In this document: positions 25,975 through 33,853 of the stretch, in pieces
Position numbering within the stretch: position 1 is the first letter of the stretch
Layout: each line of letters starts with the position of its first letter
Assembly: GCF_038049935.1 (NCBI RefSeq)
Contig: NZ_CP145886.1
Location: 1,178,001 to 1,242,000, forward strand
DNA from: Rossellomorea sp. y25
GTDB lineage: Bacteria > Bacillota > Bacilli > Bacillales > Bacillaceae_B
Length of the DNA stretch: 64,000 bases
Reading direction: 5' to 3'
The notes under the pieces: generated by a model
What the model was told of the DNA's origin: nothing
Database searches by the model: none
Seen by the model: the letters and a program-made list of their open reading frames with translations, nothing else
Position numbers and translations under genes: made by a program

Positions 25975-26010
25975 AACCCGGCATGATTCACACATCACGC
26001 CGGGTTTCTT
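25975..26010. terminator. Bidirectional terminator between convergent genes
   Basis: AAACCCGGC pairs with GCCGGGTTT around a 16-bp loop. T-rich bases follow on the plus strand and a T-rich stretch also follows on the minus strand, serving the small ORF and the AGCS transporter. Confidence 0.88.
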
Positions 26011-26011
26011 T

Positions 26012-27430
26012 TTAACTGGCTTTCTTCCTTGGTTGAGCTTGCATCATAGGCATGTATTCATTGAAGTAATGATTCGTTTCACGAACGATGACCTTATAAA
26101 GTAAAATAAGGGCGATCAGGTTCGGAATCATCATCAAGGCGTTAGACATATCAGCGAATGCCCATACGAGTTCCAGGTTTGCAACGGCACCAAGTCCGGT
26201 TGCTAAAATGTAAATGAGTCTGTAGGAGTTTGCAAAACGATAATTTGTCAAATACTCGAAGCATTTCTCGCCGTACATATACCAGCCAACGATCGTCGAG
26301 AATCCGAAGAAGATGACGGAGAACGATACGATGTATTCCCCGACAGTACCGAGGGCGTGTCCAAATGCCGCACTCGTCAGTGCTCCGCCGTCAAGACTTG
26401 GTGCATGCTCGACACCCGATATCGCTCCTCCTGTCGGATCCCAGAAGCCTGTGATCAAGAGGACCAGCCCCGTCATCGTACAGACGACGATTGTCACAAT
26501 GAACGTACCCGTCATGGCGACAAGTGCCTGTTTAACCGGATGATCGGTTTTCGCATTACCTGCAATCAATGCAGCCGTACCAAGTCCTGCCTCATTGGAG
26601 AAAATCCCACGTGAAACCCCGCTGCGGATCGCTTCACTGATAATGATCCCGGTGAAACCACCAGCTGCAGCTACAGGATTGAACGCATAATAGAAAATCA
26701 TTTCAAATGCCGGAATGATCATGTCATAATTCAGTACGATGATGATCAATGAACCGCCAATGTACAGGAATGCCATGATCGGTACAAAGAAGGACGCGAC
26801 GGTACTGATCCGTTGAATCCCTCCAAAGATGATCAAACCTGTCAGGACGGCTAAAACGATTCCTGTTACGAGATTGCTAATTTGAAAGCTTGATGTCATG
26901 ACGTCTGCAATCGTATTGGACTGTACGCTGTTTCCGATTCCCAGGGCAGCAAATGCACCGAATAAAGCAAACGCAACAGCAAGCCACTTCCACTTGCTTC
27001 CGAGACCTTTTTCAACGTAATACATCGGTCCTCCGGAGTATTCACCGTTTTTATTTTTCACACGGTACTTCATCGCAAGCAGCGCTTCTGCGTATTTCGT
27101 CGCCATACCGAGTAGGCCGACAACCCACATCCAGAAAATGGCCCCGGGTCCGCCAATCGTCAATGCCGTCGCAACACCGGCAATGTTTCCGTTACCGATT
27201 GTCGCTGACAGAGCTGTCATCAACGTTTTGAAGTTACTGATATCTCCTTCCGATTTGTCAGCAGAAGAAGAGGGTTCTTCTTTTGTAAAAGCAAGTTTAA
27301 ATGCATACAATAGCTTTCTGAACTGCAGCCCTTTAAGCATAAAAGTCAAGAAAAGGCCTGTCCCAAATAACAGTACTAAACTTGGTGTCCCCCATAAGAA
27401 TGAATTAATCTTGTCTAGCACATCTAACAT
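26012..27430 (-). CDS. AGCS-family sodium:alanine/glycine symporter
   Basis: 472 residues, about eleven membrane helices. Family hallmarks include TALSATIGNGNIAGVATALTI near residues 70-90, GPMYYVEKG, and SRGIFSNEAGLGTAALIAG near residue 270. It imports alanine or glycine with sodium at the cytoplasmic membrane. ATG 27430 has a GGAGGA site. A cre-like sequence (27455-27468) lies about 25 bp upstream, suggesting carbon catabolite control. The gene is monocistronic with a shared terminator at its end. Confidence 0.95.
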   Translation of the reverse strand: MLDVLDKINSFLWGTPSLVLLFGTGLFLTFMLKGLQFRKLLYAFKLAFTKEEPSSSADKSEGDISNFKTLMTALSATIGNGNIAGVATALTIGGPGAIFWMWVVGLLGMATKYAEALLAMKYRVKNKNGEYSGGPMYYVEKGLGSKWKWLAVAFALFGAFAALGIGNSVQSNTIADVMTSSFQISNLVTGIVLAVLTGLIIFGGIQRISTVASFFVPIMAFLYIGGSLIIIVLNYDMIIPAFEMIFYYAFNPVAAAGGFTGIIISEAIRSGVSRGIFSNEAGLGTAALIAGNAKTDHPVKQALVAMTGTFIVTIVVCTMTGLVLLITGFWDPTGGAISGVEHAPSLDGGALTSAAFGHALGTVGEYIVSFSVIFFGFSTIVGWYMYGEKCFEYLTNYRFANSYRLIYILATGLGAVANLELVWAFADMSNALMMIPNLIALILLYKVIVRETNHYFNEYMPMMQAQPRKKAS

Positions 27431-27454
27431 AGAATCCTCCTTGTCGTCTCAAGT

Positions 27455-27468
27455 TGTAAACGTTTTCT
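27455..27468. promoter_or_regulatory. cre-like site upstream of the AGCS symporter
   Basis: TGTAAACGTTTTCT matches the CcpA consensus TGNAANCGNNNNCA at all but the last base. Its position in the 5' region fits CcpA control. Confidence 0.6.
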
Positions 27469-27562
27469 TTGTGAGTTTCCATCTACTATTTATATAGTAT
27501 TCCGAACAATCTGTCCATAACAAAAGTCGAATTTCCAGAGATTGAGCCTTTTTTAGTAGTAG

Positions 27563-27687
27563 GAGGGACGGACCTCTCCTTCGGTTAAAGTTGAATTGAT
27601 GTTGAAAGTCAAAGAAGAGGGACGGACCTCTAATCGCGAAGAACGTTAATACTACGCCATCGCTATCTGTTAGGAGGTCCGTCCCTC
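27563..27687. repeat. Palindromic element: single core plus a long-form copy
   Basis: A lone core GAGGGACGGACCTC (27563-27576) is followed in the same orientation by a long-form element with arms 27617-27630 and 27674-27687. The element ends 8 bp before the stop of the DUF1648 gene. The rest of the 27469-27694 gap holds nothing else I can identify. Confidence 0.9.
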
Positions 27688-27694
27688 AAAACTA

Positions 27695-28798
27695 CTAAAT
27701 TAGTGTAATAATCAGTATGACCAGCAGAGGTCCGACTAAGATGATGTAGCCAAGAGGCCGGGCGAAGTTCAGGGTCCAGCCGACTCCGAAGCGTTTTTCT
27801 ACGAAAATGGAGGGGTCGTTCGGGTTGAAGTAGATGAGTCCGCCCTTCCAGTATTGGTCTTCATCAGCGTTAATCATTTCACCGGAATCTTCATCGATCA
27901 CTTCTATGTCAAAATCCGAATCTTTTTTGCCTACTTTGACAGCCAGAAGGACCGTCCCTATCAAAACAAGGGCTGAGAAGGCAAGCGGCATGATGATGAT
28001 TAATAAATCGCTGACGCTGTTTTCGTAGAGAGTGGTAAATTGTAAGAATGTAAACAGCATGGAAATAAGAATGGAGATGAAGAACAAGAGCCAGCTTGTG
28101 TATTTCCGCAAACGCAATTGCCGAACTCGGGATGCCTTCACATTTCCTGCACTCAACTTAATACCGGAGTTTCTTGTTAATTCATTGATCCCCAGAAACA
28201 TGAAACTCATCGTTAACAGTACAAAAGGCAATGTCAGGACAGATAAGTAGCTTTTTGGTGTGAATGAATCCGGTTGTCCATCGGGTCCCCAGTGTACAGG
28301 GATCTGATCAGGGAAAGAACTGTAGTTCACTGATGTAAACACGATCAATCCTACTGTAATGATTATTGGAATCGTAAATACAATCCAAGGAAGCATTTCA
28401 TCTTTCGTACGAATGTTCAATTCTGAAACCTTTACCTGCTTGCGATCTTTGAACCACTGTTCCCGTTCTTTAAGCCCTGTTACTTTCACATGAAAATAAA
28501 AGTACAGTGATAAGGATATGAACAGGATCACGAATGGAAGGAATAGCCCTGCAAAGATAAGGTGATTTTCTGTAGGTGTAATGCCCGTCGACCATATAAA
28601 ATATAGGGCTAACACCAGAATTGAAATGAAAAATATTGATACAGCATAGATTTTTTTGTATCGAAGTAATTGCTCATTCCTTATTTCGTCAACAGGGATC
28701 GTTACACCAAACACCACCGTCCGTTTAACAATAAAAGGAATGGCGATTTGCATCACCATTAGAAACCCGACCGTAACAATTAAAAGTGTCATTTCCAT
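27695..28798 (-). CDS. DUF1648/DUF5808-domain membrane protein
   Basis: 367 residues with about nine hydrophobic segments. The middle holds the DUF1648 signature FPDQIPVHWGPDGQPDSF (~residue 165), and the C-terminus the DUF5808 run YWKGGLIYFNPNDPSIFVEK (~residue 318). These proteins are often paired with a YtrA-type GntR regulator, as here: the GntR gene ends 4 bp upstream, and the AAGGGGGA ribosome site of this gene lies inside its end. It is probably a membrane component controlled by that regulator. The biochemical function is unknown. Confidence 0.85.
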   Translation of the reverse strand: MEMTLLIVTVGFLMVMQIAIPFIVKRTVVFGVTIPVDEIRNEQLLRYKKIYAVSIFFISILVLALYFIWSTGITPTENHLIFAGLFLPFVILFISLSLYFYFHVKVTGLKEREQWFKDRKQVKVSELNIRTKDEMLPWIVFTIPIIITVGLIVFTSVNYSSFPDQIPVHWGPDGQPDSFTPKSYLSVLTLPFVLLTMSFMFLGINELTRNSGIKLSAGNVKASRVRQLRLRKYTSWLLFFISILISMLFTFLQFTTLYENSVSDLLIIIMPLAFSALVLIGTVLLAVKVGKKDSDFDIEVIDEDSGEMINADEDQYWKGGLIYFNPNDPSIFVEKRFGVGWTLNFARPLGYIILVGPLLVILIITLI

Positions 28799-28802
28799 AA
28801 AA

Positions 28803-29186
28803 TTATTCCCCCTTAACTTTTGAAATAATGGATGTGACTAAATCCTTAATATCATCTTCTTTCATTCCAAGCACAAGGGATTCCACCAAAATCGGTCGCA
28901 ATTCACCTGAAATCTGATCTATTCTTAATGATGCAATCCCATCTACTGAAGGTGGACAAATAACAGCCCCTGACTTGGGAACTATCTGAATCACTCCCTT
29001 GCTCTCCAATTCATGATAGCTTTTATTCACCGTATGCATGTTCACACCGAGGTCAGCAGCAAGGGCACGGACGGATGGAAGCACGTCGCCAGGTACTAAC
29101 TCACCACGTACAATCCCTTCCATAATGCCATTTCTCACCTGAGCATAGATCGGTACAACTGATTGAGATTCAATTTGGATAAACAA
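28803..29186 (-). CDS. YtrA-type short GntR-family regulator
   Basis: 127 residues. The N-terminal winged helix-turn-helix (LPSVRALAADLGVNMHTVNK) is followed by only a short dimerising tail, as in the YtrA subfamily. It is the promoter-proximal gene of a two-gene operon with the DUF1648 membrane protein. The palindrome GTTATAC-5-GTATAAC directly upstream overlaps the likely -10 box and is the obvious autoregulatory site. The ATG at 29186 follows an AGGAGG site. Confidence 0.9.
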   Translation of the reverse strand: MFIQIESQSVVPIYAQVRNGIMEGIVRGELVPGDVLPSVRALAADLGVNMHTVNKSYHELESKGVIQIVPKSGAVICPPSVDGIASLRIDQISGELRPILVESLVLGMKEDDIKDLVTSIISKVKGE

Positions 29187-29202
29187 GGTTTTACCTCCTA
29201 AT

Positions 29203-29223
29203 TGTTATACGTTTAGTATAACA
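29203..29223 (-). promoter_or_regulatory. Operator overlapping the GntR operon -10 box
   Basis: GTTATAC and GTATAAC are 7-bp inverted arms around GTTTA. On the minus strand the extended -10 TGTTATACT lies within it, so binding would exclude polymerase. Confidence 0.72.
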
Positions 29224-29429
29224 GAATTGTTCTATATATAATATAACAAAAGCACATATTTTCCAAAAAAAGTTAGATACAGGAGGGAATTCTCGTTATA
29301 ATTTGAGTATATTATCTGAAGGTTATACTGAGGAAAGTTTGTTACATAATCTGACAATCCGGTTGCCGTAGTAGGATTTCTGTAATGAAATATAGAAGTG
29401 TAACTATGTAAATTCGTGAGGTGATGATG

Positions 29430-29936
29430 TTGGCTATGAATCAAACAATTGAAGAACTGACAATGATAGAAAGTCATTTACGTGAACTATCCGAGCTTTT
29501 AATAAGCGTAGTGAATGATGGGGCGTCGATTGGTTTCTTATCACCGCTTGCCCATTCTGCAGCGATGAATTATTGGCAAAATGCACTCGATCAAAATATC
29601 ATTCTATTAGTATCAAAGATGGATAATCGAATTGTGGGAACGGTACAAATCCATTTATGTACGAAGCAGAACGGGAAAAATAGAGCGGAAATCGCTAAAA
29701 TGATGGTACATCCTCAATTCCGTCAAAAGGGAATTGGCCGCAGGCTTATGCAAAAGGCGGAAGAGAGAGCGAAAAAGGAGGGACGGACCTTGCTTGTACT
29801 TGATACGGTAGAGGGAGCCCCTTCAAATCACTTATATACTTCCCTCGGATTTGTTCAGGGTGGAAGGATTCCTGACTACGCAGCGTCACCTTTCGGGGAA
29901 TTAGAGGCAACGATCATTTACTATAAACAGATTTAG
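29430..29936 (+). CDS. GNAT-family N-acetyltransferase
   Basis: About 168 residues. The start is probably TTG 29430, 7 bp after GAGG, or ATG 29436; the ATGs at 29424 and 29427 overlap the ribosome site. The acetyl-CoA-binding motif A reads VHPQFRQKGIGRRLMQKAEERA (~residues 100-120), followed by GRTLLVLDT and the C-terminal LYTSLGF motif. It acetylates a small molecule or amine of unknown identity. Codons for EGRTL contain a chance or real match to the dispersed palindromic core (29777-29791). Confidence 0.88.
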   Translation: MAMNQTIEELTMIESHLRELSELLISVVNDGASIGFLSPLAHSAAMNYWQNALDQNIILLVSKMDNRIVGTVQIHLCTKQNGKNRAEIAKMMVHPQFRQKGIGRRLMQKAEERAKKEGRTLLVLDTVEGAPSNHLYTSLGFVQGGRIPDYAASPFGELEATIIYYKQI

Positions 29937-29957
29937 GAGACTAAGATAAAATGCTGT

Positions 29958-30026
29958 GAGGGACGGACCTCTAAACGATTAAATATCCATTTATTATGGT
30001 GTCTTTAACGATTAGAGGTCCGTCCC
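29958..30026. repeat. Dispersed palindromic element, long form
   Basis: Arms GAGGGACGGACCTC (29958-29971) and GAGGTCCGTCCC (30015-30026). The loop ends are also complementary (TAAACGATTAAA with TTTAACGATTA), lengthening the stem. It lies 22 bp after the acetyltransferase stop. Confidence 0.9.
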
Positions 30027-30150
30027 GGTGTGTCTTATTAGAGAATAGAAAAGTGTCAGTTTAGAAGGTTGATGTCTGCCGGGCTGACATTTTCACTTGT
30101 GTAGTGTATTCGTCTTCAAGCGCTGTACTATAAAATCAATAGGATATACA

Positions 30151-30179
30151 TAACAAACACGCCCTACATTAGGTATAAT
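30151..30179 (+). promoter_or_regulatory. Likely promoter of the phnA-type gene
   Basis: A perfect TATAAT (30174-30179) with a weak -35 (TAACAA, 17-bp spacer) lies 55 bp before the start codon. Confidence 0.42.
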
Positions 30180-30233
30180 GATACGCGTAGTCTTTCAAAA
30201 ATAGCATAATCATCAACAGGGGGAAATAAAACA

Positions 30234-30575
30234 ATGTCAGAGTGGCCTAATTGCCCAAAATGTAATTCAGAATATACATACGAAGATGGAAGTCTGTTCG
30301 TTTGTCCGGAATGCGCTCATGAATGGACGGCAGAAGCAGCACCAGAGACGAATGAAGACGAAAAGGTTGTCAAAGACTCAAACGGAAACGTCCTAACCGA
30401 TGGTGACTCCGTTTCAGTCATTAAAGACCTGAAAGTAAAAGGAAGCTCATCCGTCCTAAAGATGGGAACCAAAGTGAAAAACATCCGCCTGGTGGGAGGC
30501 GATCACGACATCGACTGCAAAATAGACGGCTTCGGAGCCATGAAACTAAAATCTGAATTTGTTAAAAAGATATAA
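30234..30575 (+). CDS. phnA: PhnA/YjdM zinc-ribbon protein
   Basis: 113 residues, the normal length. The N-terminal zinc ribbon has [12 protein letters not shown] and [11 protein letters not shown] (two CxxC pairs), followed by the conserved C-terminal domain with [13 protein letters not shown] and [20 protein letters not shown]. Despite the old name, no direct role in alkylphosphonate breakdown has been shown for this family. The ribosome site is GGGGGAA. The gene stands alone, with a palindromic element just after it. Confidence 0.94.
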   Translation: MSEWPNCPKCNSEYTYEDGSLFVCPECAHEWTAEAAPETNEDEKVVKDSNGNVLTDGDSVSVIKDLKVKGSSSVLKMGTKVKNIRLVGGDHDIDCKIDGFGAMKLKSEFVKKI

Positions 30576-30590
30576 GAATGAGTAAAGAGA

Positions 30591-30660
30591 GAGGGACGGA
30601 CCTTCAAAAAGTTATAAGCCTTGTTTTAATGGGGATTATGCTGATTGAAGGTCCGTCCCT
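30591..30660. repeat. Dispersed palindromic element, long form
   Basis: Arms GAGGGACGGACCTT (30591-30604) and AAGGTCCGTCCCT (30648-30660). The loop is very similar to that of the copy at 31519-31589, so these two look like recent copies. It lies 15 bp after the phnA stop. Confidence 0.92.
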
Positions 30661-30723
30661 ATCTTTAGGTGATACAATTATCGTGATGTGGCAGTTTGGT
30701 ATATTATCTCGAAGGAGTGATGT

Positions 30724-31272
30724 TTGGTGAGTGGGTATCCAATGGGAGGAGCCATCCAGGTTGGTGATTCTATTATTGAAAGAAAGATCCGCTATGACTC
30801 AGAAGTGGTGGAACATCATTGTCGGCTGTTGCATGTAGGAAGTGAAGACATTGTTCTTTTTCATAAAATAGTAGAAAACTTTACGATGACAGCGAATCGG
30901 TCAAGCTTAACCATTTCTAAAGGCAGCTATACCCTGGCTTATTACTGGAAAGATCGACCTTATAATCTGTATATCTGGAGAGATCAAAAGGGGAAATATT
31001 TAGGTTCCTATTTTAATATTGTTAAAAATTCATACATAACTGATGGGATAGTATCGTTTGAGGATTTGATTATCGATGTGCTGGTTTTGCCCAATGGAGA
31101 AGCTTACGTGTTGGACGAAGATGAGTTACCCTTACCATTGGAAGAATTTGAGGCTGGTTCTGTTAAGGAATCTTTACAGGGATTATTAAATGATCTTGAT
31201 ACCCTTCTTCCTCAAATCATATCCGAGACAACAATTAATTTTCCTCATGAAGATCTTCATTCTTGGATCTGA
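30724..31272 (+). CDS. DUF402 family protein
   Basis: About 182 residues. The start is TTG 30724 or GTG 30727, both 6-9 bp after AAGGAG. The C-terminal half carries the DUF402 core: YNLYIWRDQKGKYLGSYFNI, then DLIIDVLVLPNGEAYVLDEDELP. Related proteins (Ntdp, FAU-1) are nucleotide phosphatases or RNA-linked proteins with metal-binding acidic residues. The function here is not assigned. The gene is bracketed by two closely related palindromic elements at 30591 and 31519. Confidence 0.85.
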   Translation: MVSGYPMGGAIQVGDSIIERKIRYDSEVVEHHCRLLHVGSEDIVLFHKIVENFTMTANRSSLTISKGSYTLAYYWKDRPYNLYIWRDQKGKYLGSYFNIVKNSYITDGIVSFEDLIIDVLVLPNGEAYVLDEDELPLPLEEFEAGSVKESLQGLLNDLDTLLPQIISETTINFPHEDLHSWI

Positions 31273-31375
31273 TGATACAGTGAAAAGTATGCCGGATTTT
31301 ATACCAATAATAAAAAAGAAGAAAATCCTTGAACATGCCCATCGTGTTAATGTTTCTAATCGTTGAGATTGGTTT

Positions 31376-31513
31376 ATGGGTGGAGTCGAAAAGGAATCTA
31401 TTTTAAAGAAAGTCAAAGGAGAATGTAGTAAAATTAACCCGAAAATGTTACATATATTTACATACGTACTCCTGCTATATACGGGGATCTATCTATTGAT
31501 TGAGAGTATTTGA
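31376..31513 (+). CDS. Possible 45-residue single-span membrane peptide
   Basis: ATG 31376 to TGA 31513. The N-terminus is charged (MGGVEKESILKKVKGECSK) and the C-terminal ~20 residues are hydrophobic (MLHIFTYVLLLYTGIYLLI), a typical small membrane protein layout. The ribosome site is weak (GAGATTGG). The stop lies 5 bp before a palindromic element. Apart from this ORF and the element, the gap 31273-31594 shows nothing. Confidence 0.35.
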   Translation: MGGVEKESILKKVKGECSKINPKMLHIFTYVLLLYTGIYLLIESI

Positions 31514-31518
31514 TTAAA

Positions 31519-31589
31519 GAGGGACGGACCTCCAAAAAGTATAATCCTTGTCTTAATTAAGGTTTATGCTGATTGGAGGTCCGTCCCTC
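31519..31589. repeat. Dispersed palindromic element, long form
   Basis: Perfect 14-bp arms GAGGGACGGACCTC (31519-31532) and GAGGTCCGTCCCTC (31576-31589). It ends 5 bp before the stop codon of the DUF488 gene. Confidence 0.93.
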
Positions 31590-31594
31590 ATCTA

Positions 31595-31951
31595 TCATCC
31601 ATTTTCTACCATTTCTTTTAGAATAACGGCATGATTATGACGCTCATCTTTTGCACCGTATAGAAGAACTAAGCGTTCGTTTGTCGCCATTTCTTTTAGT
31701 TCTTGCAACTTACTTTGTTTTTCCTTATCTTGATTGATTTCATCTTTGTAGGCTTGTTTAAACTCCTCAAATTTTTGCGGATCATGATTGAACCATTTTC
31801 TTAGAGATGGACTGGGCGTAATCTCTTTCATCCAAGCATCAAGATTGGCATCCTCTTTTGAAATGCCACGTGGCCAAACCCGGTCGATTAATATCCGGTG
31901 GCCCCCTAGACGAGGAGGTTCATCATAGATTCTCTTTAGAACAATAGACAT
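31595..31951 (-). CDS. DUF488 family protein
   Basis: 118 residues, the usual size. Family motifs are DRVWPRGISKEDANLDAWMKEITPSPSLRKWFNHDP and the late LVLLYGAKDERHNHAVIL. The fold and function are not firmly established; a nucleic-acid or metal role has been suggested. It is monocistronic on the minus strand, ATG at 31951 with a GGAGGA site. A palindromic element sits immediately downstream and may serve as its transcript end. Confidence 0.9.
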   Translation of the reverse strand: MSIVLKRIYDEPPRLGGHRILIDRVWPRGISKEDANLDAWMKEITPSPSLRKWFNHDPQKFEEFKQAYKDEINQDKEKQSKLQELKEMATNERLVLLYGAKDERHNHAVILKEMVENG

Positions 31952-32159
31952 TTCTCGTCCTCCATTCGCAGTCGGTATACTTAAAGGATAAATTGAATCT
32001 CAGTGTGATGCAAAGATTTCTGAACCAAGTCTCGCACTGATTAGTATTCGGGTATCATGATGCAGCCACTTGACTCATATCGATTCTTCTTATTCCCTAC
32101 ATAAATAAACAAAATGGCCACCAATCGACCATTGACTGCAAAAGTATGGCATCCCATTT

Positions 32160-32230
32160 GAGGGACGGACCTCGAAAATTAGCTTAACCCCGATTCAATA
32201 AAGCTTTCGCTAATTAAAGGTCCGTCCCTC
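32160..32230. repeat. Dispersed palindromic element, long form
   Basis: Arms GAGGGACGGACCTC (32160-32173) and AAGGTCCGTCCCTC (32217-32230), with inner complementarity AAATTAGC/GCTAATT. It ends 2 bp before the HxlR-gene stop codon. The rest of the gap 31952-32159 shows nothing. Confidence 0.92.
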
Positions 32231-32232
32231 TC

Positions 32233-32565
32233 CTAAAACTCCCCATGCTCTTTTCCCCATGTATGCATCTGCTTGAGGATCGGCATAAGGGTCATGCCTA
32301 AATCAGTCATGGAGTATTCGACTTTGGGTGGGATGGTATCGTATTGGGTACGTTTGATGAAGCCATCTTCTTCGAGTTCTTTTAATTGTTGGCTCAATAC
32401 TTTATGGGCCACGCCAGGTAGTAACCTGCGCAATTCATTATACCGAAGGGTCCCGTCCGTACCCAGATGCCACAGAATGACCGTCTTCCATTTGCCTCCG
32501 ATTTTCTTCAGGGTATATTCAATGGAGCACTTCAGTTTCCCTTGTTGATCGATGGGTGTATCCAT
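32233..32565 (-). CDS. HxlR-family transcriptional regulator
   Basis: 110 residues. The winged helix-turn-helix shows IGGKWKTVILWHLGTDGTLRYNELRRLLPGVAHKVLSQQLKELEEDGFI, the core HxlR signature. HxlR proteins of this type (YodB, CatR, HypR) often sense quinones or aldehydes through a Cys near the N-terminus; here a Cys lies in KLKCSIEYTLKK at ~residue 12. It diverges from a VOC-family enzyme gene. The repeated word TTCTTACMTTAAG in the shared region is a probable operator pair. Confidence 0.92.
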   Translation of the reverse strand: MDTPIDQQGKLKCSIEYTLKKIGGKWKTVILWHLGTDGTLRYNELRRLLPGVAHKVLSQQLKELEEDGFIKRTQYDTIPPKVEYSMTDLGMTLMPILKQMHTWGKEHGEF

Positions 32566-32580
32566 ATCTGATCCAGTCCT

Positions 32581-32649
32581 TTCTTACCTTAAGGTTAGTT
32601 TCTCACAAAAAAGTGCATTCTTACATTAAGAAGTCCTGTTTCGTATAAT
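32581..32649. promoter_or_regulatory. Promoter and paired HxlR sites before the VOC gene
   Basis: TTCTTACCTTAAG (32581-32593, containing palindrome ACCTTAAGGT) and TTCTTACATTAAG (32618-32630) are near-identical, 37 bp apart. The second overlaps the -35 of a promoter TTACAT (32621-32626)-17-TATAAT (32644-32649) facing the VOC gene. Confidence 0.65.
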
Positions 32650-32696
32650 GAGGACATGTTAGATGAAACGAATCAAAAAGAGGAGGAATATTGACG

Positions 32697-33191
32697 ATGT
32701 TACCATATCCAAGATCGTTTTCACATATTGGACTATCCGTCCCAAATCTCGAAGAGGCCATTACATTTTACACTGAGGTATTCGGTTGGTACACCATCAT
32801 GGAACCATCTGATGTCGAAAATGATGACACGGCAATCGGGCAGATGTGCCGTGATGTATTCGGCAATGATTGGGAGAAATTCAGAATTGCCCATCTGGCA
32901 ACGGGTGATAAAATCGGAGTGGAGCTGTTTGAGTTCCCTCAAAACGAAAAGCCGGAAAATAACTTCGAGTATTGGAAAACAGGTCTCTTCCATTTCTGTA
33001 TCCAGGACCCTGATGTAGAAGGCATGGTAGAAAAAATCAAACAGCATGGCGGTAAACAGCGGATGCCGATCCGTGAATATTATCCCGGTGAAAAGCCTTA
33101 TCGCATGGTATATGTTGAAGATCCATTCGGTAATATTTTTGAGATTTACTCACATAGCTATGAATTAACTTATTCTGATGGGGCTTATTAA
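32697..33191 (+). CDS. VOC-family (glyoxalase-like) protein
   Basis: 164 residues from ATG 32697, with AGGAGG upstream; TTG 32691 is possible but closer. Two beta-alpha-beta-beta-beta modules are visible: FSHIGLSVPNLEEAITFYTEVFGWY at the start and GLFHFCIQDPDVEGMVEKIKQHGG in the middle, ending YVEDPFGNIFEIYSHSYE. The His and Glu positions fit a metal-binding VOC enzyme such as a dioxygenase, glyoxalase or lyase. Control by the divergent HxlR regulator suggests a role in handling reactive aldehydes or quinones. The substrate is not known. Confidence 0.88.
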   Translation: MLPYPRSFSHIGLSVPNLEEAITFYTEVFGWYTIMEPSDVENDDTAIGQMCRDVFGNDWEKFRIAHLATGDKIGVELFEFPQNEKPENNFEYWKTGLFHFCIQDPDVEGMVEKIKQHGGKQRMPIREYYPGEKPYRMVYVEDPFGNIFEIYSHSYELTYSDGAY

Positions 33192-33201
33192 TTTGATGCA
33201 A

Positions 33202-33234
33202 AAAAGCACGTTCAGTGTAGAGCGTGCTTTTTTC
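33202..33234 (+). terminator. Intrinsic terminator after the VOC gene
   Basis: AAAGCACG pairs with CGTGCTTT, followed by a T run. Confidence 0.88.
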
Positions 33235-33316
33235 TCTTTGAAAAAAGGTTTTCCCTCACTGATGAAGAATTCATTATAGATACGTCTATTCATTAGGAGA
33301 GGAAAGGAAAGCTGAA

Positions 33317-33781
33317 ATGAAGATAATGGAGTTACATAAAGTTTCAACCATGTTTTTAGACGCAGTGAAAGTGTTCTGGGGACAATGGGGAAGTGAAGAT
33401 AATTATAGGTTTTATCACGATTGTATGTTTCATTCCTGTCGAACAGAAGAAGATCTGCCCCGATTTTATATCGCTTTACATGAAGAAAAAATCATCGGTA
33501 CTTACGCTTTACTTAGAAATGATCTCAACAGCCGCCAAGATCTGTATCCATGGTTTGCATGCCTGTATGTAGACCCGGAACATAGAGGGCGCGGACTTGG
33601 TTCCAACCTTCTTGCCCATGCTCTGCAACAGGCCAATGAAAAAGGGTACAAACACCTCTACCTCACAACAGACTTGGAAGACTATTATGAAAAATACGGC
33701 TGGACTCATTCCACGGAAGCAATCGGATTGAGCGGAGATTCTATGAAAGTCTACCAAAAACGAACAAGTGAACAACCATAA
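33317..33781 (+). CDS. GNAT-family N-acetyltransferase
   Basis: 154 residues. Motif A is VDPEHRGRGLGSNLLAHALQQA (~residues 90-112), followed by GYKHLYLTTDLEDYYEKYGW, in which EDYYEKYGW is the usual C-terminal GNAT motif. The ATG follows GGAAAGG. It is monocistronic, ended by a terminator that runs directly into a palindromic element half. The acetyl acceptor is unknown. Confidence 0.9.
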   Translation: MKIMELHKVSTMFLDAVKVFWGQWGSEDNYRFYHDCMFHSCRTEEDLPRFYIALHEEKIIGTYALLRNDLNSRQDLYPWFACLYVDPEHRGRGLGSNLLAHALQQANEKGYKHLYLTTDLEDYYEKYGWTHSTEAIGLSGDSMKVYQKRTSEQP

Positions 33782-33790
33782 AGCAGAAAA

Positions 33791-33838
33791 AAGCAGCAAT
33801 GAGAATGTGAATGAACACGTTCTCTTGCTGCTTTTTTT
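33791..33838 (+). terminator. Terminator between convergent acetyltransferase and brnQ genes
   Basis: AGCAGCAATGAGAA pairs with TTCTCTTGCTGCT (small internal mismatch), followed by seven T. The palindromic core begins two bases later. Confidence 0.85.
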
Positions 33839-33839
33839 A

Positions 33840-33853
33840 GAGGTCCGTCCCTC
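33840..33853. repeat. Palindromic element, single core at the brnQ stop
   Basis: GAGGTCCGTCCCTC. On the minus strand the brnQ stop reads TGAGGG, so the stop codon is partly made from the repeat. The matching second arm is absent. Confidence 0.88.

Noticed and set aside
29777-29791. GGAGGGACGGACCTT inside the acetyltransferase gene, identical to the palindromic core
   Set aside because: It encodes EGRTL of the well-conserved GNAT stretch GRTLLVLDT, so the protein sequence explains it. A chance match is more likely than insertion, and no second arm is present.
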